NCBI RefSeq assembly: GCF_013337185.1
Contig: NZ_SWDE01000002.1
Coordinates: 620,001 to 684,000 of the forward strand
Direction: 5' to 3'
Length of the DNA stretch: 64,000 nucleotides
Origin: Serratia proteamaculans
Lineage (GTDB): Bacteria > Pseudomonadota > Gammaproteobacteria > Enterobacterales > Enterobacteriaceae
In this document: piece by piece, positions 17,231 to 26,896 of the stretch
Layout: each line of letters opens with the position of its first letter
Position numbering within the stretch: the first letter of the stretch is position 1
Notes under the pieces: generated by a model
The model's input: the letters and a program-made list of their open reading frames with translations, nothing else
Told to the model about the DNA's origin: nothing
Databases searched by the model: none
Translations under genes and position numbers: made by a program

Positions 17231-18190
17231 GTGAAGAAGAACCCCGTCTTCAGCCTGATGCTGTTTGGGCTGATGCTGATTGGCTCGGCCCATGCCGCAG
17301 ACGCCGGTTGGCCACGAAAAATTGAAACCTCACACGGCGTAGTGACCCTCGCGCAGCCCCCTACCCGCATCGTTTCTACCAGCGTCACCGTTACCGGTAC
17401 CCTGCTGGCGATTGATGCCCCGGTGATCGCCAGTGGCGCCACCACCCCCAACAACCGGGTGGCAGACTCACAAGGGTTCTTCCATCAATGGAGCGCTGTC
17501 GCGACCCAGCGCGGCGTTAAGCGTCTGTATATCGGCGAACCCAACGCAGAAACCATTGCGGGTGTGGCTCCCGATCTGATTATCATCTCGGCTACCGGTG
17601 CCGATTCCGCCCTGCGTCTGTACGATCAGCTTTCCGCCATTGCCCCGGTGCTGGTGGTCAATTACGACGACAAAAGCTGGCAGGCACTGGCACTCGAGTT
17701 GGGCCAGGCCACCGGGCATGAAGCTCAGGCGCAGAAAGTGGTCAGTGATTTCGATGCGCGCGAACAATCGCTGAAGCAACACATGAAACTGCCGGAACAA
17801 CCGGTTTCCGCCCTGGTCTTCAACGCCGACGGCAAATCCGCCAACCTGTGGACCGCCGCCTCTTCCCAGGGGCAAATGCTAAAACAGTTGGGTTTTACGC
17901 TGGCGACGCTACCGGCCAAGCTGAACAACAGCCGCAGCCAAGGGATCCGCAAAGATATTATTCAACTGGGCGGTGAGAACCTGGCGGAAGGCCTGAACGG
18001 CCAGACGCTAATGCTGTTCGCCAACAACGACAGCGATGTCCAGCGGCTGATGGCCAATCCTTTCCTGGCGGACCTGCCGGCGGTGCAGCACAAGCGGGTT
18101 TACGCATTGGGCAGCGACACCTTCCGGCTCGATTACTACAGCGCCAGCAACCTGCTGACGCTGTTGGAAAAGCAGTTTATTTCTCAGTAG
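17231..18190 (+). CDS. fepB: Ferric enterobactin periplasmic binding protein FepB
   Basis: A 319-aa class III periplasmic binding protein. Signal peptide residues 1-22 (ending SAHA), then the family start [18 protein letters not shown] and later [14 protein letters not shown]. It delivers ferric enterobactin from FepA to FepDGC. The start codon is GTG at 17231, with an AAGGA site 8 bases upstream; the nearby ATG at 17224 is out of frame. There is no lipobox cysteine, so it is soluble as in E. coli (318 aa). It overlaps convergent entS by 14 bp. Confidence 0.94.
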   Translation: MKKNPVFSLMLFGLMLIGSAHAADAGWPRKIETSHGVVTLAQPPTRIVSTSVTVTGTLLAIDAPVIASGATTPNNRVADSQGFFHQWSAVATQRGVKRLYIGEPNAETIAGVAPDLIIISATGADSALRLYDQLSAIAPVLVVNYDDKSWQALALELGQATGHEAQAQKVVSDFDAREQSLKQHMKLPEQPVSALVFNADGKSANLWTAASSQGQMLKQLGFTLATLPAKLNNSRSQGIRKDIIQLGGENLAEGLNGQTLMLFANNDSDVQRLMANPFLADLPAVQHKRVYALGSDTFRLDYYSASNLLTLLEKQFISQ

Positions 18191-19445
18191 TTCCCGCGGC
18201 GGGCTGGAGATCGCTTTCTTGCCCGCCACTGCCCACCTGACGCAAACCGCGCATCGCAAAAGCCAGCACCACGCCGAGCAGCGCCACGCCAAAACCAAAG
18301 CTGGTGGAGGTCATTGCCGGTAGCATAAACGCCCCCATCGCCCCCAGCAGCAGCGCGCCCAGTGCGTCACCCACCACGTTTTGCGCCGTCCACAGGCCAT
18401 TGATACGGCCGAGGAACGCATCCGGCGTCAGGTTCTGGATCAAGCCGTATTGCAGCAGTGAATTCAGCGCGCTCAGGTAGCCGAAAACCACCAGGAAGAA
18501 CAGTGCCAGGCCGTACCACGGCATCAGTCCGAACAGGCCAATAGCGACAAAAGCGCCAATCGCCGTCATCAGCATCATCCAGCCCGGCCGCGCGACATGA
18601 GCCACCCGGCCGCTGGTAAAGGCACCAATGGCTGCGCCCAGTGGCACCGCCGAATACATAAAGCCCAGCTGGGCCGCACTGACCTGCCACATACCGGACA
18701 TCGCCGGATACAGCACCCGCACCGCACTGGCCATGGTCAACAGCGCGCCGATCAGCGCCACCATGCCAATCACCCGGTTACGAAACAGGAAACCAAAGCC
18801 ACCGGCCAGCGCGCGTAGCGGATGTTCACGCGGCTGCGGGGGCGGCAGCAACTGTGGCAGACGTAGTAACGGGATCAGCGTCAGCAAGGTGCCAAATGCG
18901 GCCAGACCGTAGTTCCATGCCACACCGGCGTTGGCAATCACCAGCCCGCCGATCGCCGGAGAGAGGATCGAACCAAAGCGCACCGTCAGCATGCTGATGG
19001 CCCCGGCCTGCACGATATTTTCACGCCCTACCAACGCCGGTGTCGCCGCCAGCAGCGCCGTGACGCCAACCGCACCGAAAAAGCCGTCCCAGACTGCCAG
19101 CAGGTAAATCAGCGTTAATGAAGGCGTGGGCAGTGCGGCATTCAGGCACAGGCCGACAAAGCCAATGCCGCAGGTAGAGCGGGCGAACAGTATCAGGCGA
19201 CGGCGTTCGTAGCGGTCGGCCAGTACGCCCCCCATCAGCAAACCGGCAAACATGCCGCTACCCGCCAGCGTTACCGATAACCCGACCAGCAACGTCGACC
19301 CGGTCAAGGCCTGGATCTGCACCGGGATCGCAATGGCCATCAACCCCAACGCTAAAATCGAAATAAAGCGCGCGCAAAAAACGGCACGAAAAGCGCCATT
19401 GGTCTTAAGCAGGCCAAAATCAAGCAAAATAGAGGGCTTACTCAT
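18177..19445 (-). CDS. entS: Enterobactin exporter EntS (MFS)
   Basis: A 422-aa major facilitator superfamily transporter exporting the finished siderophore across the inner membrane. About twelve membrane segments; the loop 2-3 MFS motif is visible as [15 protein letters not shown] near residue 72. Start and end match E. coli EntS (416 aa). The start at 19445 ([10 protein letters not shown]) was chosen because the 36-codon upstream extension runs through the Fur/promoter region. Divergent from fepD and convergent with fepB, as in E. coli. Confidence 0.94.
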   Translation of the reverse strand: MSKPSILLDFGLLKTNGAFRAVFCARFISILALGLMAIAIPVQIQALTGSTLLVGLSVTLAGSGMFAGLLMGGVLADRYERRRLILFARSTCGIGFVGLCLNAALPTPSLTLIYLLAVWDGFFGAVGVTALLAATPALVGRENIVQAGAISMLTVRFGSILSPAIGGLVIANAGVAWNYGLAAFGTLLTLIPLLRLPQLLPPPQPREHPLRALAGGFGFLFRNRVIGMVALIGALLTMASAVRVLYPAMSGMWQVSAAQLGFMYSAVPLGAAIGAFTSGRVAHVARPGWMMLMTAIGAFVAIGLFGLMPWYGLALFFLVVFGYLSALNSLLQYGLIQNLTPDAFLGRINGLWTAQNVVGDALGALLLGAMGAFMLPAMTSTSFGFGVALLGVVLAFAMRGLRQVGSGGQESDLQPAAGTTEK

Positions 19446-19532
19446 GTGCTTTCTCACCAAAACTAAAGAAAAAGGGGCAGCGTCTGGGCTGCAATAGCGA
19501 AGGGACTCATGGTACCATAGATGAAAGCAATC

Positions 19533-19551
19533 AATAATGATAATAAAACTC
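19533..19551. promoter_or_regulatory. Fur box between entS and fepD
   Basis: AATAATGATAATAAAACTC matches the Fur consensus at about 14 of 19 positions with an ATAATGATAAT core. It sits 30 bp before fepD and 88 bp before entS and probably serves both. Confidence 0.68.
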
Positions 19552-19580
19552 ATTTATATTCAATTAAATAATGGATTGGT

Positions 19581-20654
19581 ATGTTACGGATTACACGCCC
19601 AGGCACACAGCCCGTCCCCGCTCCCCAGGAGCGCCTTATTGGCGGCACTTCCCGTTCATTTCGTCGCAGGCTGTTTGGCCTGCTGATTGCCGTTGGTGCG
19701 CTACTGATCGTTATGCTGCTCAGCCTGTCACTCGGCGCTAAATCTATTCCCTTCGACACGGTTATCCAGGCGCTGAAAGGCCAGTGCAGCGGCGCGGACT
19801 GCACCATCATCACCCACGCCCGGCTGCCACGTACGCTGGTTGGTATACTGGCCGGCATCGCGCTGGGCCTGTCCGGCGTGCTGATGCAAACCCTCACCCG
19901 CAACCCACTGGCCGATCCGGGCATTCTCGGGGTTAACGCCGGAGCAGGCTTTGCCGTGGTGCTGGGGATCACCTTCTTTGGTGCCGTCGACGTCGGCCAA
20001 TATTTGTGGTTCGCCTTTGCCGGCGCGATGTTTGCTGCACTGCTGGTGGCGCTAATAGGCGCTCTGGGTGGCAGCAGCCTCAACCCGGTGCGCCTGACAC
20101 TGGCCGGTGTCGCGCTGGCGGCGGTGCTGGAAGGCATGACCTCTGGGATTTCCCTGTTGAACCCACTGGTTTTCGACCAGCTCCGTTTTTGGCAGGCCGG
20201 TTCGCTGGATATTCAAAATATGCAGGTGGTGCGCACCGTCGCCCTGCCGATCCTGTTGGGTACGCTGATTACGCTGTGGATGAGCAAGTCGCTGAACAGC
20301 CTGAGCATGGGCAATGAATTAGCTACCGCGCTGGGTACCGGCATTGTCCGTACTCAGTTGCTGGGCCTGCTGGCGATTACCCTGCTGTGCGGCGGGGCTA
20401 CCGCTGCCGTCGGCCCGATTGCCTTTGTCGGTCTGATGATGCCGCACATCGCCCGGCGACTGGGCGGTTCCGAACTGCACTGGATGCTGCCATGGACGCT
20501 GGTACTGACCCCTATCCTGCTGCTGAGTGCCGATCTGCTCGGCCGCTTCCTGGTGGCCGGTGAACTGCGCGTTTCCATCGTCACCGCCCTGATTGGTGCC
20601 CCGCTGCTGATCATGCTGGTGCGACAACGCCATATGTTCAGGAGGCAGCGCTAA
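19581..20654 (+). CDS. fepD: Ferric enterobactin ABC permease FepD
   Basis: A 357-aa inner-membrane subunit of the FecCD/BtuC permease family. Characteristic blocks include DARLPRT-like THARLPRTLVGIL, GVLMQTLTRNPLADPGILG and the ATPase-contacting GPIAFVGLMMPHIARRL. About nine to ten membrane helices. It is some 20 residues longer at the N-terminus than E. coli FepD (334). The stop overlaps fepG as TAATG, suggesting translational coupling. Confidence 0.94.
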   Translation: MLRITRPGTQPVPAPQERLIGGTSRSFRRRLFGLLIAVGALLIVMLLSLSLGAKSIPFDTVIQALKGQCSGADCTIITHARLPRTLVGILAGIALGLSGVLMQTLTRNPLADPGILGVNAGAGFAVVLGITFFGAVDVGQYLWFAFAGAMFAALLVALIGALGGSSLNPVRLTLAGVALAAVLEGMTSGISLLNPLVFDQLRFWQAGSLDIQNMQVVRTVALPILLGTLITLWMSKSLNSLSMGNELATALGTGIVRTQLLGLLAITLLCGGATAAVGPIAFVGLMMPHIARRLGGSELHWMLPWTLVLTPILLLSADLLGRFLVAGELRVSIVTALIGAPLLIMLVRQRHMFRRQR

Positions 20655-21679
20655 TGTCGACGTCCGCGGCCCGTCTGATGGCCATTCACAAAATGCGCGC
20701 CCTGTCGCGCCCAGTGCTGACCGTCCTGCTGCTGTTGCTGGCGGCTTTAGCGCTGGCGATTTACGCCCTGGGTTCAGGTGCCTTGTCACTGACGGCTGCA
20801 CAGGTGATTGACGCCTTGCGTGGCGAAGGCCCGGCCAATCTGGCGGTGATCGTCACCCAATGGCGCTTGCCACGCGTGATTATGGCGCTGCTACTGGGGG
20901 CGGCACTGGGTCTCAGTGGGGCCATTTTCCAGTCGATACTGCGCAACCCGCTCGGCAGCCCGGACGTGATTGGCTTTAATACCGGTGCCTACAGCGGCGT
21001 ACTGGTGGCCATAGTGCTGTTTAACGGTGGCGTTATCGGCATCACCGCCGGGGCGCTAGCCGGCGGCCTGTTAACCGCTGCGCTGATTTATCTGCTGGCA
21101 TGGCGCAACGGCGTCGAGTCATTCCGTTTGATTATCGTCGGTATCGCGGTGCGCGCCCTGCTGGTGGCCGGCAATACCTGGCTTATTATCAGCGCCTCGC
21201 TGGAATCCGCCATGACCGCCGGACTGTGGAGCGCCGGCTCACTTAACGGCGTCAACTGGGCGAAAAGTCTGCCGGTGTTGGCGGTGATTGCGCTGTGCTG
21301 TCTGCTGCTGCTTACCCTGACCCGCCGTATGCGCCTGCTGGAGATGGGTGACGATACCGCCTGCGCGCTGGGCGTGCCGGTGGAACGCTCGCGCATTATG
21401 CTGCTGTTGATCGGCGTAACGCTAACGGCCGCAGCCACCGCCGTGGCCGGGCCAATCTCTTTTATTGCGCTGGTGGCCCCGCAGATTGCGCGACGTCTGT
21501 GTGCCAACCGTAGCGTGCTGCTGCTGACCGCTCTGATCGGCGCCCTGCTGCTGCTGCTCGCCGATATCGCGGCGCAGCGCCTGTTTATGCCTTATCAGTT
21601 GCCGGTCGGGGTGTTGACCGTCAGCCTGGGCGGCATTTATCTGATTTGGCTATTAATCCGTGAGTCACGAAAAAAATGA
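20654..21679 (+). CDS. fepG: Ferric enterobactin ABC permease FepG
   Basis: A 341-aa second permease subunit pairing with FepD. Family blocks: TQWRLPRVIMALLLGAALGL, ILRNPLGSPDVIGFNTGA, and the ATPase-contact loop GPISFIALVAPQIARRL. It starts on the overlapping ATG of fepD and ends inside the ATGA overlap with fepC, so fepDGC is a tight operon. Confidence 0.94.
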   Translation: MSTSAARLMAIHKMRALSRPVLTVLLLLLAALALAIYALGSGALSLTAAQVIDALRGEGPANLAVIVTQWRLPRVIMALLLGAALGLSGAIFQSILRNPLGSPDVIGFNTGAYSGVLVAIVLFNGGVIGITAGALAGGLLTAALIYLLAWRNGVESFRLIIVGIAVRALLVAGNTWLIISASLESAMTAGLWSAGSLNGVNWAKSLPVLAVIALCCLLLLTLTRRMRLLEMGDDTACALGVPVERSRIMLLLIGVTLTAAATAVAGPISFIALVAPQIARRLCANRSVLLLTALIGALLLLLADIAAQRLFMPYQLPVGVLTVSLGGIYLIWLLIRESRKK

Positions 21680-22476
21680 ATGCTGAACCCCTGCAGTCCG
21701 CGCCGTTACGCGCCGAACACCTGACGCTGGGCTACGACAAAAAGATTGTCGCCAGCGACCTGTCCGTCTCTATCCCGCACGGCGAACTGACGGTGATTAT
21801 CGGGCCAAATGCCTGCGGCAAATCCACCCTGCTGCGCACCCTCAGCCGCCTGATGCAACCGCAGGCCGGGGCTGTCTGGCTGAACGGTAAACACATCAGC
21901 GAATACGCCACCAAAGAGGTGGCGCGCCAGTTGGGGCTGCTGCCGCAAAGCTCCACCGCGCCGGGGGATATCACCGTGTTTGATCTGGTGGCCCGCGGTC
22001 GCTATCCGCATCAGCGCCTGTTCAGTCGTTGGAGCGAAGAAGATCAGCAGGCTGTAGAACAGGCGATGCGCTCCACCGGCGTATTCGAACTGGCCGAACA
22101 GCCGGTCGATACCCTCTCCGGCGGACAACGTCAAAGAGTGTGGATTGCGATGGTGCTGGCGCAGCAAACACCGCTGCTGCTGCTGGATGAGCCGACCACC
22201 TGGCTGGACATCACCCATCAGATCGATCTGCTGGAGCTGATGCGTCAGCTAAACCGTGAAAACGGCCATACGCTGGTGGTGGTGCTGCACGACCTCAACC
22301 ATGCCTGCCGTTACGCCACACATCTGATTGCCATGCGCGACGGTAAAGTGGTGGCCGAAGGGGCGCCGAAGGATATTGTGACTGCGGAACTGATCGAAGA
22401 GGTGTACGGCCTGCGCTGCATGATCATTGACGATCCGGTTTCGCATACGCCGTTGGTGGTACCGCTGGGCAAATGA
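21676..22476 (+). CDS. fepC: Ferric enterobactin ABC ATPase FepC
   Basis: A 266-aa cytoplasmic ATPase powering FepDG. Walker A GPNACGKSTLLR near residue 38, the ABC signature LSGGQRQRVW near 142, Walker B LLLLDEPTTWLD near 160, and the switch histidine in VVVLHDLNHA. The start overlaps the fepG stop (ATGA). Followed by an ERIC repeat instead of a terminator. E. coli has fepE next; it is absent. Confidence 0.95.
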   Translation: MNAEPLQSAPLRAEHLTLGYDKKIVASDLSVSIPHGELTVIIGPNACGKSTLLRTLSRLMQPQAGAVWLNGKHISEYATKEVARQLGLLPQSSTAPGDITVFDLVARGRYPHQRLFSRWSEEDQQAVEQAMRSTGVFELAEQPVDTLSGGQRQRVWIAMVLAQQTPLLLLDEPTTWLDITHQIDLLELMRQLNRENGHTLVVVLHDLNHACRYATHLIAMRDGKVVAEGAPKDIVTAELIEEVYGLRCMIIDDPVSHTPLVVPLGK

Positions 22477-22512
22477 AATAATAGGTAGAACCATAGGATA
22501 TATCATCAAATT

Positions 22513-22712
22513 ATACCCTATGGATTTCAAGTTGCAGCTAGGCGCCCAGCTCACTCATCCCCAGGCGCTTACTTGAGTAAGTAACTGGGGTGACAAATCT
22601 GCCGGGAGCAGATTTGAACGCTGCTAGCAGCGGCCCCAAAGGGGTGTGGCCCACCGACGGGCCACATAACTGAGTGCAGGTAACAACGCTGCAGCTTGAA
22701 AGACGACGGGTA
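22513..22712. repeat. ERIC repeat with an internal insertion
   Basis: About 200 bp between the convergent fepC and entF. The termini TATACCC...TTTCAAGTTGCAG and GCTGCAGCTTGAAAGACGAC...GGGTAT are the ERIC ends, and the core CCCCAGGCGCTTACTTGAGT plus AAGTAACTGGGGTGA matches the standard ERIC core. A standard ERIC is about 127 bp; the excess is the segment at 22594-22673. The right end abuts or touches the entF stop codon (TAA, 22715-22713). Confidence 0.88.
22594..22673. repeat. Multi-hairpin insertion inside the ERIC repeat
   Basis: An 80-bp insert with successive hairpins: AAATCTGC/GCAGATTT, the linker GAAC, the palindrome GCTGCTAGCAGC, then GGCCCC-AAAGGGGTGT-GGCC and a final GGCCC/GGGCC stem. 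The order, spacing and GAAC linker equal those of the element at 12269-12335. ERICs carrying insertions of this size are known in Yersinia. Confidence 0.65.
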
Positions 22713-25700
22713 TTATAGAGCGCGGAGTATGCGGTTCAGCAACGGTCCTAGTACCTTGAACGACGCCGGGGACACAATATCGACGTGCGCGCAGTCCAGT
22801 TCATGCACCTGCAAGGCATCGACGTATTGCGACCAGGTCTGCTGCACGTCCATCCCTTCCTGCAACGTCTGACGCGCGACAAACAGCGTCGCCTGCCCTT
22901 TGAAGTTCGCCGTATGGGTTGCTGAAAGCAGGCGCACTGAATCGGCATAGTTGGCTTCGATATTATCGAACATCGCCACCCGGGTTTCGCCCAATGCCGG
23001 ATCAAGCGCATCCTCGGAAACCGCCAGGAACTGCTCGCGCTCGCGCTGGACTTCTTTGAGCACGTTGTCATCGAGCATCACGTCCCAGTTCTGGGTTTCC
23101 GGCGGATAGGTATCCAGCAGCCCCAGGAAGGCCACCTCTTCCCCCCGCGCCTGCAATCTGGCGGCGATGCCCTGCGCCAGGGTGCCCCCCAGTGAATAAC
23201 CGATAAAGTGATACGGGCCCTGCGGCTGTACCTGCAATACCTGCTCCAGATGCGCGTCGCACACCTGATCCATATTCTCGCTCAGCGCCAGTGGGCCATC
23301 GGGACGCGGTGACTGAATACCCACCAGCGACCAATGCTGGTCGATATAGCGCGGCAGCACGCTGAATTGCCAGGAGAATCCGGAGGCCGGATGCAGGCAG
23401 AACAGCGTTGGGCCTTCGGTGGTCCGTAACGGCAGTACGCTGTCGAAACCGGTCCGATCGGCCTCTTCCTGCGTGCGATCTTCCGCCAGCAGTTGCGCCA
23501 GCTGTTCCACGCGGGAAGCCACCATCACCTGCCCGACCGAAACCGCTTTACCCAGCTCACGACGCAGCTCTGCCGCCAGGCGCATCGCCAGCAGCGAGTG
23601 CCCACCAAGGGCAAAGAAATCATCATCGGCAAACACGGTTTCACGCTGTAGCAAACGGGCGAACACCGCCGCGATCGCCGTTTCCAGCCCCGCTTCAGGC
23701 TCGCGTCCTGCGGCCCTGACCCCGCCTTGCGGTTGCGGCAGCGCTTTGCGATCCAGCTTGCCATTGGCACTCAGCGGCAGGGACTCCATCTCGACCAGGG
23801 CTACCGGTACCATATGCGGCGGCAAACGATCGGCCAGGGCGGCCCGCAATACTTCCAGATCAAGGCGTACCCCCGGCTGCGCTACCAAATAGCCCACCAG
23901 TTGGCGGGCATCGCCACCGGCCGGATCTGTCGGCGTATTATCCAGCACCAGCGCATGGGTCACCGCCTGTTTGATGCCCGGCAGCGACAGCAACGCATGA
24001 TCGATTTCACTCAGTTCTATGCGTTGTCCACGAATTTTCAGCTGATCGTCGCTGCGCCCGAGATACTCCACTTCCCCGCCCGGTAACCAGCGCGCGACGT
24101 CACCCGTGCGATACATCCGCCCACCGTCGCCTGCCGGATCAGCCACAAAGCGGCTGGCGGTCAGTTCTGGTCGCCCCAGATAGCCGTGCGCCAGCTGTAC
24201 GCCGGTGAGATACAAATCACCCGCGACACCCGGCGGCACTGGCCGCAAGCGTGCGTCGAGAATGCGCAGACCAGTATTCCATACCGGCAGACCAATAGGC
24301 ACGTTAGCCCCGGTTACAGCGGCCAACGCCTCACCCCAGGCGGGATGCCAGCTGACGTCCACTGCCGCTTCGGTCGGGCCGTACAGGTTATGCAACGGCA
24401 CCCCGGTGCGGCTTTGCCACAGGCGGCACAGCTCGGCCGGCAAGGCTTCACCACTGCAGAACACCTGCCGCAACGGCGCACAACACGCCACCGCCTGCCG
24501 AGTGTCCAATGCGCCGACAAAGGCCGCCAGCATCGAAGGCACAAAGTGCATAGTGGTGACCCGATAGCGGTCAATCAGTTGCAGTAGCTGTTCCGGATCG
24601 CGATGCGCCTCCGGCGGTGCCATCACCAACCGGGCACCCACCATCAACGGCCAGAAGAACTCCCACACCGAGACGTCAAAACTGCAGGGGGTTTTTTGCA
24701 ATACCACATCGCCCGCGGCCATCGGATACTGATGCTGCATCCACAGCAGTCGGTTGACGATCGCCTGATGCCCCACCAGCACGCCTTTCGGCCGTCCGGT
24801 CGAACCCGAGGTAAAGATAATATAGGCCGGATGATGTGGCGTGGGGCCGCTGAGCACCACCTCCGCCGCGCTGTCTGCGGCCAGCGGCGCGTCATACAGA
24901 AAAATTTCACCCTTGCCGACAAAACGTGCCTGCTGGCTGGCTTCGGTGATAATCAGACGCGGCGTAGCATCCTCCAGCATCATGCTGAGGCGTTCGTCAG
25001 GATAACCGGTATCCAGCGGTAAATAAGCCGCCCCGGCCTCGACAATGGCCATTAACGCCAGCGACAGAAACACCGAGCGCGGCAAGGCAACGGCAACGAT
25101 ATCGCCGGGCTGCACGCCCTGAGCCACCAGTTGGCGCGCCAACGCGCTGACCTGTTCGCGGGTCTCGCGGTAGTTAAATTGATACTGCGCATCGGCCAGC
25201 GCCGGGGCATCCGGGGTTTTCTGTGCCTGCTTCGCCAGCAGGCCGCTGAGGGTTTGCGGCGCCACCGGATAAGCGGTGTCGTTGACCCGAGCCAATAATT
25301 GGTGATCCTGTTCGGTGAGCAAATCGGCGTCACCGATCGGCATTTGCGGCTGCGCGGCGAACTGACGTAACAACAACGGCAGGCGTTGCAGATGAGCCGC
25401 CAACTCATCCCGCTGATAACGCTCGGCATTGGCCAGCAGATCGACCTTCAGCGTACCGGCCTCATCAAGGTACAGAGCAATCTCCAGGTCACGTACCGGG
25501 CCGGAGGCCAGCTCATGGGTAATGCCTTCGATATCGCCAAAGTCCAACTGAAAATCGAACATCTTAAAGTTGAAAACGGTGCCATACAGCGGCTGGGCAT
25601 CGCCAATCCGCCCCAGATCACGTTGCACCTGTTCCGCCTCGTAACGCTGATGGCGACGGACGGTTTTCAGCTCACGGCCGATATTGCCGGCAACCTCGCT

Positions 25701-26693
25701 CAGCGTCGCCTGGGGATCGAGGTGCATTTCGATCGGCAGTACGTTAATCACCGGGCCGTTGGCGCATAACGCGGCCGAGCCGGTACGGCGCATAAAGATA
25801 AAGCCGGCGCTGAAGCTGGCGTGACCGCTCAGGCGAGACACCCACAGCGCCACCAGCGCCAACGCCATATCTGCCACGCTGAACTGCTGCTGACCGGCGT
25901 TCACCAGTTGGCTAAAGTCCTGGCGGTCGCACAGCTGTGATAATCGATGAATACGGGTGGTCGGCGTCTGGCCGGCCAGTGGCTGCGGACAGAGCGTGGC
26001 TGGCGCAGGCAACTGCTTTGCCTTGTTCAGCCAAAAGGCCGCGTCACGCTGGCAAGTCGCCGATTGTGCGTAGCGTTGATATTCTTCAACCACTTCACTG
26101 AAGCCACTAAACGGCGTCGGGTCCGGCTGTTCATTACGCGACATCCGGGTGTAAATATGAGAAATTCTGCGGGCAATGGCAGTGAAACTGAAGCCATCTA
26201 CCAGAATATGGTGATAACGCTGATACCAGAACCAACGTTGGTCCGACAAGCGGATCAACATATGACGATACAGCGCATTGCCGCTGCCGATGCGTAAGTC
26301 ACCGGACATATCCAGTTGCATCAAGGCACGGGCTGCCGCTGCGGCATCGGGGGAGTCGCGCAGATCAATCAACTCCACCGGCAGGATCGCCAGTTGCAGG
26401 TCTCGCCACTGCATCGGCACCCCGTCACGCTCTTCAAAGCGGAACTGCAGGGTATCCACTTCGGACAGCCCCTGCGCGATCGCCCGCAGCAGGCAATCCT
26501 GGCTCAGCGGCCCGCAGAGTTCGATATAGTGGGAAACCGCATAGGCGTTGGCGTGCGGTGAAATTTGGTCGGCAACCCAGATCCCGGGTTGCGCAGCGAC
26601 CAACGGCAACTCAGTGGCGAGTGGCGGTTCGATTGATAATAAAGTGCTGTCTGACAAGGGACTGACTCCTGTTCTCGGTATTATTGCCATCAC
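22713..26693 (-). CDS. entF: Enterobactin synthetase EntF (NRPS, C-A-T-TE)
   Basis: A 1326-aa single-module non-ribosomal peptide synthetase. The condensation domain spans about residues 30-450, with HHILVDG at 161-167. The adenylation domain spans about 480-970, with TSGSTGRPKG near 628. The pocket residues read along the sequence (D-V-W in FDVSVWEFF, H in TTMHFVPS, F-S in VFCSGEAL, L-V-D in LYGPTEAAVDVSW, K in SANGKLDRK) fit the serine code DVWHFSLVDK. The carrier serine is in LGGHSLLAMRL (about 1032) and the thioesterase serine in GYSLGG (about 1166). This domain set makes the tri-serine dihydroxybenzoyl trilactone together with EntB and EntE. The start overlaps the MbtH gene stop (ATGA). 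Confidence 0.95.
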   Translation of the reverse strand: MMAIIPRTGVSPLSDSTLLSIEPPLATELPLVAAQPGIWVADQISPHANAYAVSHYIELCGPLSQDCLLRAIAQGLSEVDTLQFRFEERDGVPMQWRDLQLAILPVELIDLRDSPDAAAAARALMQLDMSGDLRIGSGNALYRHMLIRLSDQRWFWYQRYHHILVDGFSFTAIARRISHIYTRMSRNEQPDPTPFSGFSEVVEEYQRYAQSATCQRDAAFWLNKAKQLPAPATLCPQPLAGQTPTTRIHRLSQLCDRQDFSQLVNAGQQQFSVADMALALVALWVSRLSGHASFSAGFIFMRRTGSAALCANGPVINVLPIEMHLDPQATLSEVAGNIGRELKTVRRHQRYEAEQVQRDLGRIGDAQPLYGTVFNFKMFDFQLDFGDIEGITHELASGPVRDLEIALYLDEAGTLKVDLLANAERYQRDELAAHLQRLPLLLRQFAAQPQMPIGDADLLTEQDHQLLARVNDTAYPVAPQTLSGLLAKQAQKTPDAPALADAQYQFNYRETREQVSALARQLVAQGVQPGDIVAVALPRSVFLSLALMAIVEAGAAYLPLDTGYPDERLSMMLEDATPRLIITEASQQARFVGKGEIFLYDAPLAADSAAEVVLSGPTPHHPAYIIFTSGSTGRPKGVLVGHQAIVNRLLWMQHQYPMAAGDVVLQKTPCSFDVSVWEFFWPLMVGARLVMAPPEAHRDPEQLLQLIDRYRVTTMHFVPSMLAAFVGALDTRQAVACCAPLRQVFCSGEALPAELCRLWQSRTGVPLHNLYGPTEAAVDVSWHPAWGEALAAVTGANVPIGLPVWNTGLRILDARLRPVPPGVAGDLYLTGVQLAHGYLGRPELTASRFVADPAGDGGRMYRTGDVARWLPGGEVEYLGRSDDQLKIRGQRIELSEIDHALLSLPGIKQAVTHALVLDNTPTDPAGGDARQLVGYLVAQPGVRLDLEVLRAALADRLPPHMVPVALVEMESLPLSANGKLDRKALPQPQGGVRAAGREPEAGLETAIAAVFARLLQRETVFADDDFFALGGHSLLAMRLAAELRRELGKAVSVGQVMVASRVEQLAQLLAEDRTQEEADRTGFDSVLPLRTTEGPTLFCLHPASGFSWQFSVLPRYIDQHWSLVGIQSPRPDGPLALSENMDQVCDAHLEQVLQVQPQGPYHFIGYSLGGTLAQGIAARLQARGEEVAFLGLLDTYPPETQNWDVMLDDNVLKEVQREREQFLAVSEDALDPALGETRVAMFDNIEANYADSVRLLSATHTANFKGQATLFVARQTLQEGMDVQQTWSQYVDALQVHELDCAHVDIVSPASFKVLGPLLNRILRAL

Positions 26694-26896
26694 GCCTTAC
26701 GCAGTGATGCGGGCCGCATATCCTGCCAGTGTTGTTCCAGCCACAGCACGCACAGCGGCCGCGCCGCCGGGCCGAATACCGGCGTCCACCCCGCCGGTAC
26801 TGCGCTAAATTCAGGCCACAGGCTGTACTGCAGTTGGTCATTGCACACAATCAGGCAAATTTGTTGTTCGTCATCGAACGGGTTCTGAGTTTCCAT
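26690..26896 (-). CDS. ybdZ: MbtH-like NRPS partner (YbdZ)
   Basis: A 68-aa MbtH family protein. Conserved NPFDDEQQICLIVCNDQLQY, SLWPEF, VPAGW and the final W-x-DMRP (WQDMRPASL) are all present. These proteins bind and activate adenylation domains, here that of EntF. The ATG at 26896 lies inside the 3' end of fes (26-bp overlap), and the stop overlaps the entF start by 4 bases, so fes-ybdZ-entF is translationally coupled. The longer frame to 27076 is just fes read in another frame. Confidence 0.94.
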   Translation of the reverse strand: METQNPFDDEQQICLIVCNDQLQYSLWPEFSAVPAGWTPVFGPAARPLCVLWLEQHWQDMRPASLRKA

